From NCBI RefSeq assembly GCF_007830125.1, contig NZ_VLLG01000003.1:20109-84108 (forward strand): 64,000 nt of DNA. The letters run 5' to 3'. The stretch is from Chitinophaga japonensis (GTDB taxonomy: Bacteria; Bacteroidota; Bacteroidia; Chitinophagales; Chitinophagaceae). The notes below the pieces were generated by a model that saw only the letters and a program-made list of their open reading frames with translations, did no database searches and was not told where the DNA came from. Shown piece by piece: positions 56,616 through 64,000 of this stretch (position 1 is the stretch's first letter; every line of letters starts with the position of its first letter). Position numbers and translations under genes: made by a program.

Positions 56616-57098
56616 ATGGCATTTAACTTTACCGGAATTTCTATACCTTCACCTGAAACTTATACTTTGAAATCTAATACTACCAAAAAGCTACATGTCA
56701 TTGTAGAATGCGGCTGGCCAGAAGAGGATTATGATGGAGTTCTTCCCGAACTTATCCTGGAGGATGCCTTGATAGAGGCCAAAGATGGGGTTCGCGTATA
56801 CCTAGATCCTGAAAAATTTCACGAAAACCATAAGGGGATTGTACCGCTGAGTCTTCAAACGGACATTCAGATTCCCGTTGCTACCCTCCAGTTTACGCCG
56901 GAAGGAAATACGATCTGGGTCCACACACCAGATGGGGCCACTGCATTATGCATCCAATGCAGTGGGAAGATTAAAGTTGATAAGTGCTTGAACAGTCCAT
57001 TCTCTCACTGTGATATTCAAGTACAGGGAAATATCGACTTTTGTGTATCCGGCGATGCCAAAAATGCTTTAAAACAAGAATTAAAAAAGAAGTGTTAG
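56616..57098 (+). CDS. Hypothetical beta-rich protein
   Basis: 160 residues, no signal peptide or TM segment. Beta-rich with Asp/Gly turns, a Cys-containing C-terminal third and a lysine-rich tail (ALKQELKKKC). It is probably co-transcribed with 56162. No family was recognised. Confidence 0.5.
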   Translation: MAFNFTGISIPSPETYTLKSNTTKKLHVIVECGWPEEDYDGVLPELILEDALIEAKDGVRVYLDPEKFHENHKGIVPLSLQTDIQIPVATLQFTPEGNTIWVHTPDGATALCIQCSGKIKVDKCLNSPFSHCDIQVQGNIDFCVSGDAKNALKQELKKKC

Positions 57099-57142
57099 CC
57101 TTCATGAAACAGTTAACTATCAGTTGATTAACAATTCAATTG

Positions 57143-57420
57143 ATGAGAAAGAAGGCTCCAATCAGACTTGCAGAGGACCGTTTCTCCAGCGAGTTACCAT
57201 TTCTGAACCAGGTAGAATGCGATGAAGCTACCCCGGGTATTGGATTATAGTTTAAGCGACGCTGGCATACCAGAGATATTTTGTGGGGAGTAAAACCTAT
57301 TTAAAGTGTACCTGGAAAGAACCTGCATCAGATCAGCGATTTATGGCTGTTGGGAATTTTCAGGAATTATATCCCTCACAGAATTTGATCAGCCGATTTA
57401 GGAATCCGGATTATGGGTAG
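57143..57420 (+). pseudogene. Possible decayed coding region
   Basis: A frame from the ATG at 57143 is protein-like for 35 codons and stops at a TAG near 57249. It resumes to about 57301, and in another frame a Lys/Asn-rich text ends at about 57420. This pattern suggests a decayed gene, but no family was recognised. Chance cannot be excluded. Confidence 0.25.
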
Positions 57421-57520
57421 TCCTAACCATATTGTAGACATTATCCTGCAGCCCGAATAAAAGCTCATTTTCTATTTCAGAGGCTTTACAGTTGACGAAC
57501 CGGCGACAATCCATGTCTGC

Positions 57521-58369
57521 TCATAGTTTCAATCTTTTGCTCCTGCTTAATATTTTCCGGATTAGCGGACTATCCTCCGGAATAAAGGCCTTGATTGTTT
57601 TAAGTCCTGAATGGAATGCGCTGGCTGTCCGGGCGAAGCCATCTATGACCGAGTCAGGAATATCAGGCCCTCCATATCTTTTTGTACCAATAAGAATGGG
57701 GGTATACCCAGGATAAAGGGGCGTAATATTTTCCTTTACTGCAGGATTTTTCAGGTAATTGTCGAGATCAACATCCTGTTTGCGTAATAAGCTGATGGGC
57801 ACTTCCCGTAGGACATAGTTCCTCGATGAAACAGCCGCATAGTTCAGGGTATCACCAACATGGGGGTCAGCTTCCCAGCCTTTGGAGTGGCGGTCAAGGA
57901 TTTCCCTGGCGATCTTTTCGCCGGGCACAGTTTTTTGTTCCGGCTCTACCTTTAACCGTTGCTGAAATTGTATGGCCTCGGACATCAAGCTGCAATTTTC
58001 AGGGACATAGGCCTGAATGGCCTCTTTTCCGGTGATCAGCGCATAGGCTATACGATAAAACCCGTCAATTACGGCGTCTTCGTGCTGTTGACCATTGACG
58101 TTTTTAGTGCCAATAAGGATCGGGGCAAGGTGGCCTGGTTTCGGGGCAGAAATGGGCAAGACTTCATCTTCCCGGCGCCGCAGGGGATTACGGAACCAAG
58201 CATCCAGCTCCGGATCTTTTTCCCGTAAGAGCCAGATGGGTACTTCCCTGACCACATACCGCTTATCGTATATGCCGTCTATCTCTCCTCTGATTCGCTC
58301 ATGGTCCAACGAGTACTTTTTTAGAATCTCGCTACCATTGACAATTTGATGTTGTTTTTTCATATTCAT
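57521..58369 (-). CDS. Protein with two tandem ParB-like domains
   Basis: 282 residues with a clear internal duplication. The block VREVPI.LLR..D..LD...(N)P ... PILIGTK ... DAVIDGF.R.A.A...G...I.A..PE occurs at about 38-125 and again at about 185-270. The IDGF-R element and strand order resemble the N-terminal nuclease-like domain of ParB/sulfiredoxin-like proteins (consensus IDGH-R). It lies at the downstream end of the minus-strand mobile-element genes, 97 bp after the zeta-toxin gene. Function unknown; a DNA-binding or NTP-using role is possible. Confidence 0.6.
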   Translation of the reverse strand: MNMKKQHQIVNGSEILKKYSLDHERIRGEIDGIYDKRYVVREVPIWLLREKDPELDAWFRNPLRRREDEVLPISAPKPGHLAPILIGTKNVNGQQHEDAVIDGFYRIAYALITGKEAIQAYVPENCSLMSEAIQFQQRLKVEPEQKTVPGEKIAREILDRHSKGWEADPHVGDTLNYAAVSSRNYVLREVPISLLRKQDVDLDNYLKNPAVKENITPLYPGYTPILIGTKRYGGPDIPDSVIDGFARTASAFHSGLKTIKAFIPEDSPLIRKILSRSKRLKL

Positions 58370-58466
58370 CTATTTCGGAGATTATTTCCCAGCTATTTTG
58401 GTAGAATGATCGCCCAAAAGAGGAAAGCCTTTTAGCCTTGCCACTACCCTAAGTTGGCTCTGCTGA

Positions 58467-59360
58467 TCAAACATGTATACGTACCCTTCTCTTTGACGTT
58501 TCCGCAATTCCGACATTCCTTTTAAAGGCATCTATCTCCATTTGCGGGGCATTACGTTCCCCCATGAGGTGAAGCACCCTGTCGCATTTTTCATGAAAAT
58601 ATTGGGTCAGATTTTGAGACCATGGCCGGTTCACCTCATTCATATACACCCCAAAAGGATCGGTCGTATTACGTGCAACAAGGGTAAGACCGTTTGTCAG
58701 TTGTGGTCCGTCCAGCACGATACTTCTTGCGTAGATATTAAGATCATCATAAATACCGGCCTCATGCACTTTTTTAATAGCTGGCGGAAGTCCCATAAAG
58801 CGCAGATCATGAAAGTCCATGGGTACATTCCTGGCCACGCCATTTAGGCGTTTCATTTCCTCATAGCGCAAATGGATTCCCAGGCGACTGAGTTTAGCGT
58901 CTACTGCGAGGATTTTAATTTCAACTTCAAATCCGGATCGTTTGGTAGCCCGGATAGTACGGTTAAGTTCATCGCCAAAGTTGAACGTTGATTCATGAAT
59001 GTAGTTCAGGTTATTCCTGCGGCAGTGCCGTACCAGGTCCAGGTTCCACTGGCGGGCGCAGTCATTTGTTAACTCGGTAAAATACTTCTCATGGCGCTGC
59101 AGTATTTCCCCTGCGACGGGATGGAAACTACGGAGGTGATCCGGATTGCAGATGACGGCATTCTGAAGTAGTTCCGTTGAGGCCAGGCATTGTAGAGATG
59201 TTTTGCCGGCGCCCGGCTGAGCACCGATCATTACCGCTCGGGGTTTAGCTACCGGCTCTTTCCCGAATGTGAACTTTCGGATTATGTGTTGAAAAAGCTG
59301 GTTATGTCGCTCCGTACTGAGGGCATAAGCCCTTTTTAATTTTTCAAGCTCCTCATTCAT
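58467..59360 (-). CDS. Zeta-toxin family kinase
   Basis: 297 residues. A P-loop GAQPGAGKT (about 46-54) and NPDHLRSFHP are followed by a kinase-like helical lid, as in zeta toxins, which phosphorylate UDP-N-acetylglucosamine and block cell-wall synthesis. The gene starts 12 bp after the stop of the likely antitoxin gene, forming a toxin-antitoxin pair inside the mobile element. It is slightly longer than the usual family length. Confidence 0.85.
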   Translation of the reverse strand: MNEELEKLKRAYALSTERHNQLFQHIIRKFTFGKEPVAKPRAVMIGAQPGAGKTSLQCLASTELLQNAVICNPDHLRSFHPVAGEILQRHEKYFTELTNDCARQWNLDLVRHCRRNNLNYIHESTFNFGDELNRTIRATKRSGFEVEIKILAVDAKLSRLGIHLRYEEMKRLNGVARNVPMDFHDLRFMGLPPAIKKVHEAGIYDDLNIYARSIVLDGPQLTNGLTLVARNTTDPFGVYMNEVNRPWSQNLTQYFHEKCDRVLHLMGERNAPQMEIDAFKRNVGIAETSKRRVRIHV

Positions 59361-59372
59361 TGCACCATCTGT

Positions 59373-59660
59373 TTAATCTTCACGGTTTTTCAGTAACACG
59401 CTGTACTTTTCATGGATCTCCTTTAGGGTTTCAGGGGATTGGAATAGGTGCTGGTAAGCCAGGAGCGAATTCACCTCTTCGGATAGTTCTCGCAGGCTGA
59501 GGAGTTTTTGCTGGTCAGGTTCCGTTTTTTCGGTCTCAGCAATTTCCTGGTGTGTGATATAGCCAAGTACCTCGTACAGCGTTTCCGTTGCCATGCTCAG
59601 TAGGAGCGGATAGTCCAAAGGCTCTATCTGCCTGTTTTTTTCATTTTCTGTATTGCTCAT
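59373..59660 (-). CDS. Probable antitoxin partner of the zeta toxin
   Basis: 95 residues, acidic and helical (about 5-90), with no known motif beyond general helical character. It lies directly upstream of the zeta-toxin gene, separated by 12 bp, the expected place of an antitoxin. It does not clearly resemble the short epsilon antitoxin, so the role is inferred from position. Confidence 0.6.
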   Translation of the reverse strand: MSNTENEKNRQIEPLDYPLLLSMATETLYEVLGYITHQEIAETEKTEPDQQKLLSLRELSEEVNSLLAYQHLFQSPETLKEIHEKYSVLLKNRED

Positions 59661-59715
59661 ATGGTTTCGTTTTTTAAGGGTTTGTACCCTTTCATTTCAT
59701 TTTAATAAAAGGTCA

Positions 59716-61713
59716 TTATTTCCGTATGACGAGATGGGCCTTGGAAGGATCATTTAGCATAGCCTCGATTTCCGACTGTACAATGTCCTGAATGTCCTGT
59801 TTGATATGTTCAAAATTGCGCTGTACCATCTGCCGGTCCACCTGTCGTATTACCGGAATTTCAGCATAGTTTTTTTCCTCCGCATTAATGGCTTCCCAGT
59901 CATTGACGATCTCACAGTGGAAAGCTTTGAGGTCGATCTTTTGCTGCGGGGTATCGGATACCATACCGACGAATTCGCCACTGGATAGCGAAGCGATCTT
60001 AGAGGCCGGTACGGCATATTCCAGTTGCTTGTTCTTACTGATGGAAGTGTCTCCGGAATTAATACTCATGCTCTGCCGGTCCTGCATAATCTTGCCGATC
60101 CGCTCCGAAAGATGTTTGGCACTTTCGCCGGCAACCTGTCCGGAAACCACATTTCCGATGGTATTCATGATGACATCCGCTTGTTCCTTTCCATAGTCCC
60201 GGCGTAGCTGTGATTCATCCTGGATACCCAGCACAACTGATATGAAATTCGACCTTCCGCAACTGATGGTGGGTATGATGTCCACTGTTAAGGTGGGGAA
60301 CTCGTCAAATATGAGGGCGCAGGGAAGTTTACCCTTTTGATTTACAATTTTGAGCAGGCGGTTCACATAGAGGGACAGGACGGCGCCATAGGTCAAAATC
60401 TTCTGGGGATTATTCCCAAAGCAGATAATTTTAGGAGCTTCCGGATTGTTGATATCCAAACTGAAATCATTTCCACTCAGGATATAATATAGAGCAGGGG
60501 AGGACAATCTGGCCAGTGCGATTTTGGCACTGGCAATTTGACCTTCCAACTGTTCCATTACGTCCGCTAGATAGGCATTTATGAAGGGATTCACCAAGGT
60601 GCCCACTTCACGTCCGGCTTCAGAGCGGAGCAAGGTGAAGAGGCTGTTGTAATCCAGTTGCATAAGTTCAATCACATGCGGGAGGGTGCAGAAACGTCCG
60701 TTGCGGTATTGCCGCAGAAACCAGATGATGGCCGTCACAAAATTTATAGCTGATTCGACAAAGAAGTCACCCTGTTTATTTTTTTTCCATTCCGTATTTA
60801 AACCCAGTAAGATAGTACGGGCTGACTCTGAGGCATCCGTTAGGTCCGTCATACCCAAGGGATCGAAGACATTACCCCGGTGACTGCGGGAAAGGTCATC
60901 GAAATTTATAAATATGCATTCCGCCTTTTTCTTGTAGCGGTGCCTATTTTTAAGAAAGTGGTTATAAGCAATCCTGGAAAGGTCCGGGAACTTGAAATCA
61001 TAGATCAGCATCGTAAAAGGTTGGGGTTTGGCAAGTAGTTGGCTAATGATATGGCGGATAACAAAGGCCGTTTTGCCGGAACCTTGGCTTCCCTGTACGA
61101 GGATGGCCCGGAAAATGGCCACGTAGTTAATCCAGGAGGAACGGATTTTTCCCTTCAGGTTGTAACGGGCCGGAAGGTTGATGGAATATTCATTTGCCAG
61201 GTACCGCTCTTCCTGTGGGAAGGTTTCATTATCCCTGTTGAAAATATCGCCCTCCAGTTTATCCTTAATGATGCGGGTCAATAACGTTCCTCCAGAAAGG
61301 ATGAGGAGAAATCCTATCGTAACCATTGACATGTAGGCCATTGCAAGGTGAACCGGTGACCAGGAAAGATAAAGAATGGGGAAGGTAACAAAATAGATAA
61401 GTATACCGGTGATCAGGTAAGCTACAGCGGTCCGGCTGTTGATCTTTTCGTTTTTCCGTCCCTTGGCACCAAGCAGGGAAATCAGGAGGAATCCCAGTGC
61501 CCAACATTTGCTCAGGTGAAAATTCCGCAGCAGTCCCGTTGCGGCGATATTGCCCAGCAGTTGATCCGTAAACGAGGAATAGATCCCCCACGTATAAAAG
61601 GCCCCATAGCAATAGTAGTAAAAGTGTATACAAAGAATAGTTATGGCGATGAGCCTGGTCATGTCCAGAATCTTCCGCAATGCCTGATCATTCTCGCCTG
61701 TCTGCATGCCCAT
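59716..61713 (-). CDS. Type IV coupling protein (VirD4/TraG type)
   Basis: 665 residues. N-terminal TM segments (about 15-155) anchor an ATPase. Walker A is VQGSQGSGKTAFVIRHII (about 210-227) and Walker B is CALIFDEFPTL (about 470-480). A C-terminal LSSGEFVGM-type region follows. The protein brings the relaxase-DNA complex to the transfer pore. It starts 12 bp after the relaxase gene stop, so they are one operon. Confidence 0.9.
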   Translation of the reverse strand: MGMQTGENDQALRKILDMTRLIAITILCIHFYYYCYGAFYTWGIYSSFTDQLLGNIAATGLLRNFHLSKCWALGFLLISLLGAKGRKNEKINSRTAVAYLITGILIYFVTFPILYLSWSPVHLAMAYMSMVTIGFLLILSGGTLLTRIIKDKLEGDIFNRDNETFPQEERYLANEYSINLPARYNLKGKIRSSWINYVAIFRAILVQGSQGSGKTAFVIRHIISQLLAKPQPFTMLIYDFKFPDLSRIAYNHFLKNRHRYKKKAECIFINFDDLSRSHRGNVFDPLGMTDLTDASESARTILLGLNTEWKKNKQGDFFVESAINFVTAIIWFLRQYRNGRFCTLPHVIELMQLDYNSLFTLLRSEAGREVGTLVNPFINAYLADVMEQLEGQIASAKIALARLSSPALYYILSGNDFSLDINNPEAPKIICFGNNPQKILTYGAVLSLYVNRLLKIVNQKGKLPCALIFDEFPTLTVDIIPTISCGRSNFISVVLGIQDESQLRRDYGKEQADVIMNTIGNVVSGQVAGESAKHLSERIGKIMQDRQSMSINSGDTSISKNKQLEYAVPASKIASLSSGEFVGMVSDTPQQKIDLKAFHCEIVNDWEAINAEEKNYAEIPVIRQVDRQMVQRNFEHIKQDIQDIVQSEIEAMLNDPSKAHLVIRK

Positions 61714-61725
61714 ATCACTGAATAT

Positions 61726-63096
61726 TTATTGATTATTGTCCGTTCTTTTTTTCCTTCTTTTTTTCCGCTTCCGCCCCAGGCGATGCTCATAAGGGATCGG
61801 GTCATACGTGTCCTCGGGTCTGAGCAGTTGGTCCATTAATAATCCTAAACCCTGGGGAATATGCGGGTCATGACCCGGAGTTTCCGGCGAGAGAGGAGTA
61901 TGGAGTGGTGGCGTTTGTTTACCGCTGTCCTGACGCAATTGTTCCAAGGTCATAGGTTTAAAAGATGTCCTTTCCTGCTGGCCCTGCTCTTCCAGACGTT
62001 GCAGGATACCGGCGGTGCCATATGCTTTGCCCAACTCACTGCCGTTGAATACACATTTGTTTCGGTGATCCACATAGGTAATACCGTAGACTCTGCCTTC
62101 CTCATTTCTCCGCAACACGGTATCCACCCCCTGGCTTTTTAAGTTATCGAGCAGGTGCTGCAGGGAGTTCCCAACAGGATGCTTTAAGAAAGTCAGGTCA
62201 ATCGTGTTTTTGAGTGTTGTCCGGTATTTGAGAGAGGGTACCCGGTTCCTCGTAAACTGCATTTCCAGGTACTGCAGGGTAGGCCTCTGGTTTTCAAGAC
62301 CAGGGATGGGGGACATATGGTGAAAAGAGCTGGCCTTGATGGGAACACCTACCGGCTCCCCTTCATCATTTAGCACGCGATAATAAAGCCCTCCGGTCCT
62401 GAACACACGCGAGTCTTCGCTTCCCCTTTCCGCGCACACATTATACTGGCGGAGGAGGGCATTCAGCTGAGGGAGGTTGGCATAGCGGTAGGTACCCAGG
62501 ACATTTTCCAGGACGTTGCCAATAGCCCGCCTTGTTTCACTTTTGCCGTAGCTGACTTTAGCGGCATTAACGGGCTTGAGCTGGTAAGTCTTCTTCCTTT
62601 TGCTATCTTCGGCAGGCACCAGGTTATATTTTTTTTCGAGGTTGAGCCGCGCGGGTTCCGATTTTAATTTCCCGATGTTCTGCATGTCAATGCGCGTACC
62701 GTCCGTCCGGATTTTTACACTGACGATGTGGATGTGCGGATGGCCGGCATCAAAGTGCTGGTATACCAAATAGGGTTGTCCGCCGAAGCCGATAGCATCC
62801 ATGTAGTCTGCTGCAATTCGGGTAAGTTCATCCTGCCCGGTTTTTTTCTTCAGATCAAACCGCAGATTCTCCGATGGGTCGAAATTCAGGGAGATGTGCA
62901 CGGCGCTCCTTGGCGCTCTTCTGTGGAGTTCAGCATGCCGCAGGAGAAGGTTCAATTTGTTGCTCAGGGTAAGGTCCTCCAGGTCCTTGGGATAACCTGC
63001 CGCTGCGATGCATTTCGCCTTCCCTTCAGCCACTTTATTTTCATTATAATTAAAGGGCCGGTGCAGGGATTTTCCGGTCTTGATTACTGCAACCAT
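61726..63096 (-). CDS. Mobilisation relaxase (MobB/MOBP-like)
   Basis: 456 residues. The relaxase domain (about 1-170) has the three-His metal site in HFDAGHPHIHIVSVKI (about 115-130) and an early catalytic region. The rest is helical and basic. It nicks oriT and stays bound to the transferred strand. It overlaps the accessory protein gene by 13 bp. The end is basic (RKRKKRRKKRTDNNQ). Confidence 0.9.
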   Translation of the reverse strand: MVAVIKTGKSLHRPFNYNENKVAEGKAKCIAAAGYPKDLEDLTLSNKLNLLLRHAELHRRAPRSAVHISLNFDPSENLRFDLKKKTGQDELTRIAADYMDAIGFGGQPYLVYQHFDAGHPHIHIVSVKIRTDGTRIDMQNIGKLKSEPARLNLEKKYNLVPAEDSKRKKTYQLKPVNAAKVSYGKSETRRAIGNVLENVLGTYRYANLPQLNALLRQYNVCAERGSEDSRVFRTGGLYYRVLNDEGEPVGVPIKASSFHHMSPIPGLENQRPTLQYLEMQFTRNRVPSLKYRTTLKNTIDLTFLKHPVGNSLQHLLDNLKSQGVDTVLRRNEEGRVYGITYVDHRNKCVFNGSELGKAYGTAGILQRLEEQGQQERTSFKPMTLEQLRQDSGKQTPPLHTPLSPETPGHDPHIPQGLGLLMDQLLRPEDTYDPIPYEHRLGRKRKKRRKKRTDNNQ

Positions 63097-63470
63097 TCGT
63101 CCGCTATTGAGTAGATTTTTAGCTTGATTTTTTCCACCTGGTCAAGCAGGATCTGCCGGTCTTTCTGGAAGACACGGAGCCACATTTTTAACTCCGTTGG
63201 TGTGTCTGCCATATGGAGTTTGTGCACTGCCTGATTAAAGTTGACACCGATGCTGTTCAGCTCTTTGCGGAGAAGAGCCATCTCTGCCATAAAGTCATCC
63301 AGCGAGCGGTTCCGATGGGTGCTTACCAGGGGTTTATCCAATACCCGGTGCCGTATAAAATCACTGAGTTTTCGGCAGGTCGTACGCTTCCATTTACTTT
63401 CCATCCGGGCATATTCCTGTGGCGTCATCCGGAAGTTGACCACCCGGCTTTTGTTGTTATTTCCATTCAT
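63084..63470 (-). CDS. MobC-like relaxosome accessory protein
   Basis: 128 residues from the ATG at 63470; an upstream in-frame ATG at 63497 is also open. It has a ribbon-helix-helix-like N-terminus (VVNFRMTPQEYARMESKW) and the long helices of Bacteroides-type MobA/MobC proteins (FMAEMALLRKELNSIGVNFNQAVHKL). It binds oriT with the relaxase, and the candidate oriT hairpin lies 79 bp upstream. Confidence 0.85.
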   Translation of the reverse strand: MNGNNNKSRVVNFRMTPQEYARMESKWKRTTCRKLSDFIRHRVLDKPLVSTHRNRSLDDFMAEMALLRKELNSIGVNFNQAVHKLHMADTPTELKMWLRVFQKDRQILLDQVEKIKLKIYSIADEWLQ

Positions 63471-63548
63471 CACTATGATCATTTTCACGTTCAACAAAGG
63501 GTCGTTTTCTGCCTTCAGCTCCCCGCGCCGAGTTCCGAGGCATCAGCG

Positions 63549-63585
63549 GGCAAGATTCGCTTGTAAGACAAGCGGACATCTTGCC
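63549..63585. other. Candidate oriT (nested inverted repeat) upstream of mobC
   Basis: GGCAAGAT (63549-63556) with ATCTTGCC (63578-63585) encloses a second stem, CGCTTGT (63558-63564) with ACAAGCG (63568-63574), loop AAG. It lies between the primase and mobC/relaxase genes. This is the usual oriT place in Bacteroides-type elements, and its TTGTAAGACAAG core is familiar from such sites. The nick site cannot be assigned. Confidence 0.55.
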
Positions 63586-63725
63586 GAATGCACGAAGTAG
63601 GCGTTCTGTTGGTTCCCGGAGCATTATGACCAGGAGCTTATCGCTAATTCCCTGCTTTCGGTCACCACCTGCTGTCAAGGTATTCCGTGCCCTATTTTTA
63701 ATTGGTTGCTATACATTCAGGCATT

Positions 63726-64000
63726 TCAGAGCTTCTGGTTTGCGCGCATTTTTACAGGCTTCCCAAACTCCTTAAGCCAGTCATTATAATCCTTATGGTT
63801 CCGGTAGAGATGCCGCATGTCCTGGTAAGCGGTATGTAGACTGAGGGCATAGAGGGTGAAATTTTGTCCGCCCGTATCGTTGTCGAGGAAGAGATTCCGG
63901 ACGGGATGTTTCTCGATAAAAGGGCGTGCCTTTTCAAACATGCCCAAGGTATTGAGGATAACAAAATCCTGCTGCGCGAGCGGCTGGTTTTTGAACAGGG
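63726..64000 (-). CDS. Toprim/primase-type protein, C-terminal end (cut by window edge)
   Basis: The frame is open from the window edge at 64000 to a stop at 63726. The last 91 residues include the toprim element FLDNDTGGQNFT (the DxD-type metal site) with helices before and after. This matches the end of Bacteroides mobile-element DNA primases (toprim/DUF3991 type), which carry an N-terminal zinc finger outside this window. It is the first visible gene of the mobile-element row on the minus strand. Confidence 0.8.
   Translation of the reverse strand, partial: LFKNQPLAQQDFVILNTLGMFEKARPFIEKHPVRNLFLDNDTGGQNFTLYALSLHTAYQDMRHLYRNHKDYNDWLKEFGKPVKMRANQKL

Noticed and set aside
63457..63678. 73-aa minus-strand frame overlapping the oriT-like hairpin and the mobC start
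   Set aside because: It overlaps the hairpin and the real mobC gene, and its composition is not protein-like beyond chance.

Overview
The window looks like a Bacteroidota chromosome, most likely Chitinophagaceae (Chitinophaga-like). The reasons are SusC/SusD-type outer-membrane pairs with STN domains, ECF sigma/FecR modules with DUF4974-like C-termini, genes with little Shine-Dalgarno signal, a type VI-B CRISPR locus, a bacterial terpene synthase and Bacteroides-type mobilisation genes. The genus is inferred from gene content only.

Layout. (1) 0-4.9 kb: the end of a CRISPR array with 36-nt repeats and 30-nt spacers, a 1209-aa Cas13b with two HEPN R-x4-H motifs, and beside it a two-TM/beta-rich protein resembling the CBASS effector Cap15 rather than the usual Csx27/Csx28. 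(2) 5-8.2 kb: small genes (a DUF6283-like gene with an in-frame TGA at a CxxC cysteine, a DUF433 protein, a decayed gene) and a PD-(D/E)XK-like protein. (3) 8.5-14.8 kb: two 'mini-FecR' genes, each behind an ECF-like promoter and a conserved structured leader, then an orphan SusC-like receptor and a secreted Cys-rich peptide. (4) 14.9-30.3 kb: two AraC regulators, a polytopic membrane protein, an outer-membrane barrel, and an apparent operon of a LanKC-like lanthipeptide synthetase, a flavoenzyme fused to a second copy of the membrane protein, a thioredoxin-fold lipoprotein and three collinear 79-aa exported peptides. (5) 30.4-46.9 kb: a minus-strand SusC/SusD/thioredoxin/GH2/S9-peptidase locus, divergent from an ECF sigma/FecR pair, then a third mini-FecR and a second ECF/FecR pair. 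(6) 47-51.2 kb: unknown genes in two blocks preceded by a shared upstream motif, ending in winged-helix regulators. (7) 51.3-57.1 kb: a hybrid histidine kinase with a terpene synthase, then unknown proteins. (8) 57.5-64 kb: a mobilisable or conjugative element (primase end, oriT-like hairpin, MobC, relaxase, coupling protein, zeta toxin with probable antitoxin, duplicated ParB-like protein).

How the parts may work together. A promoter-like motif, GGACA-N15/16-CGACC, lies upstream of the first two mini-FecR genes, the susC of the 30-41 kb locus and the region before the third mini-FecR, with a weaker copy before fecR. This suggests that one ECF sigma factor (probably the one at 42.1 kb) co-regulates loci 30 kb apart. 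The LanKC operon contains maturation-type enzymes, membrane and redox partners and multicopy small exported peptides, so it may be an undescribed exported-peptide modification system. The Cas13b/Cap15-like pair may be a type VI-B variant with a different membrane accessory protein. Both are hypotheses from sequence reading alone; no database search was run.
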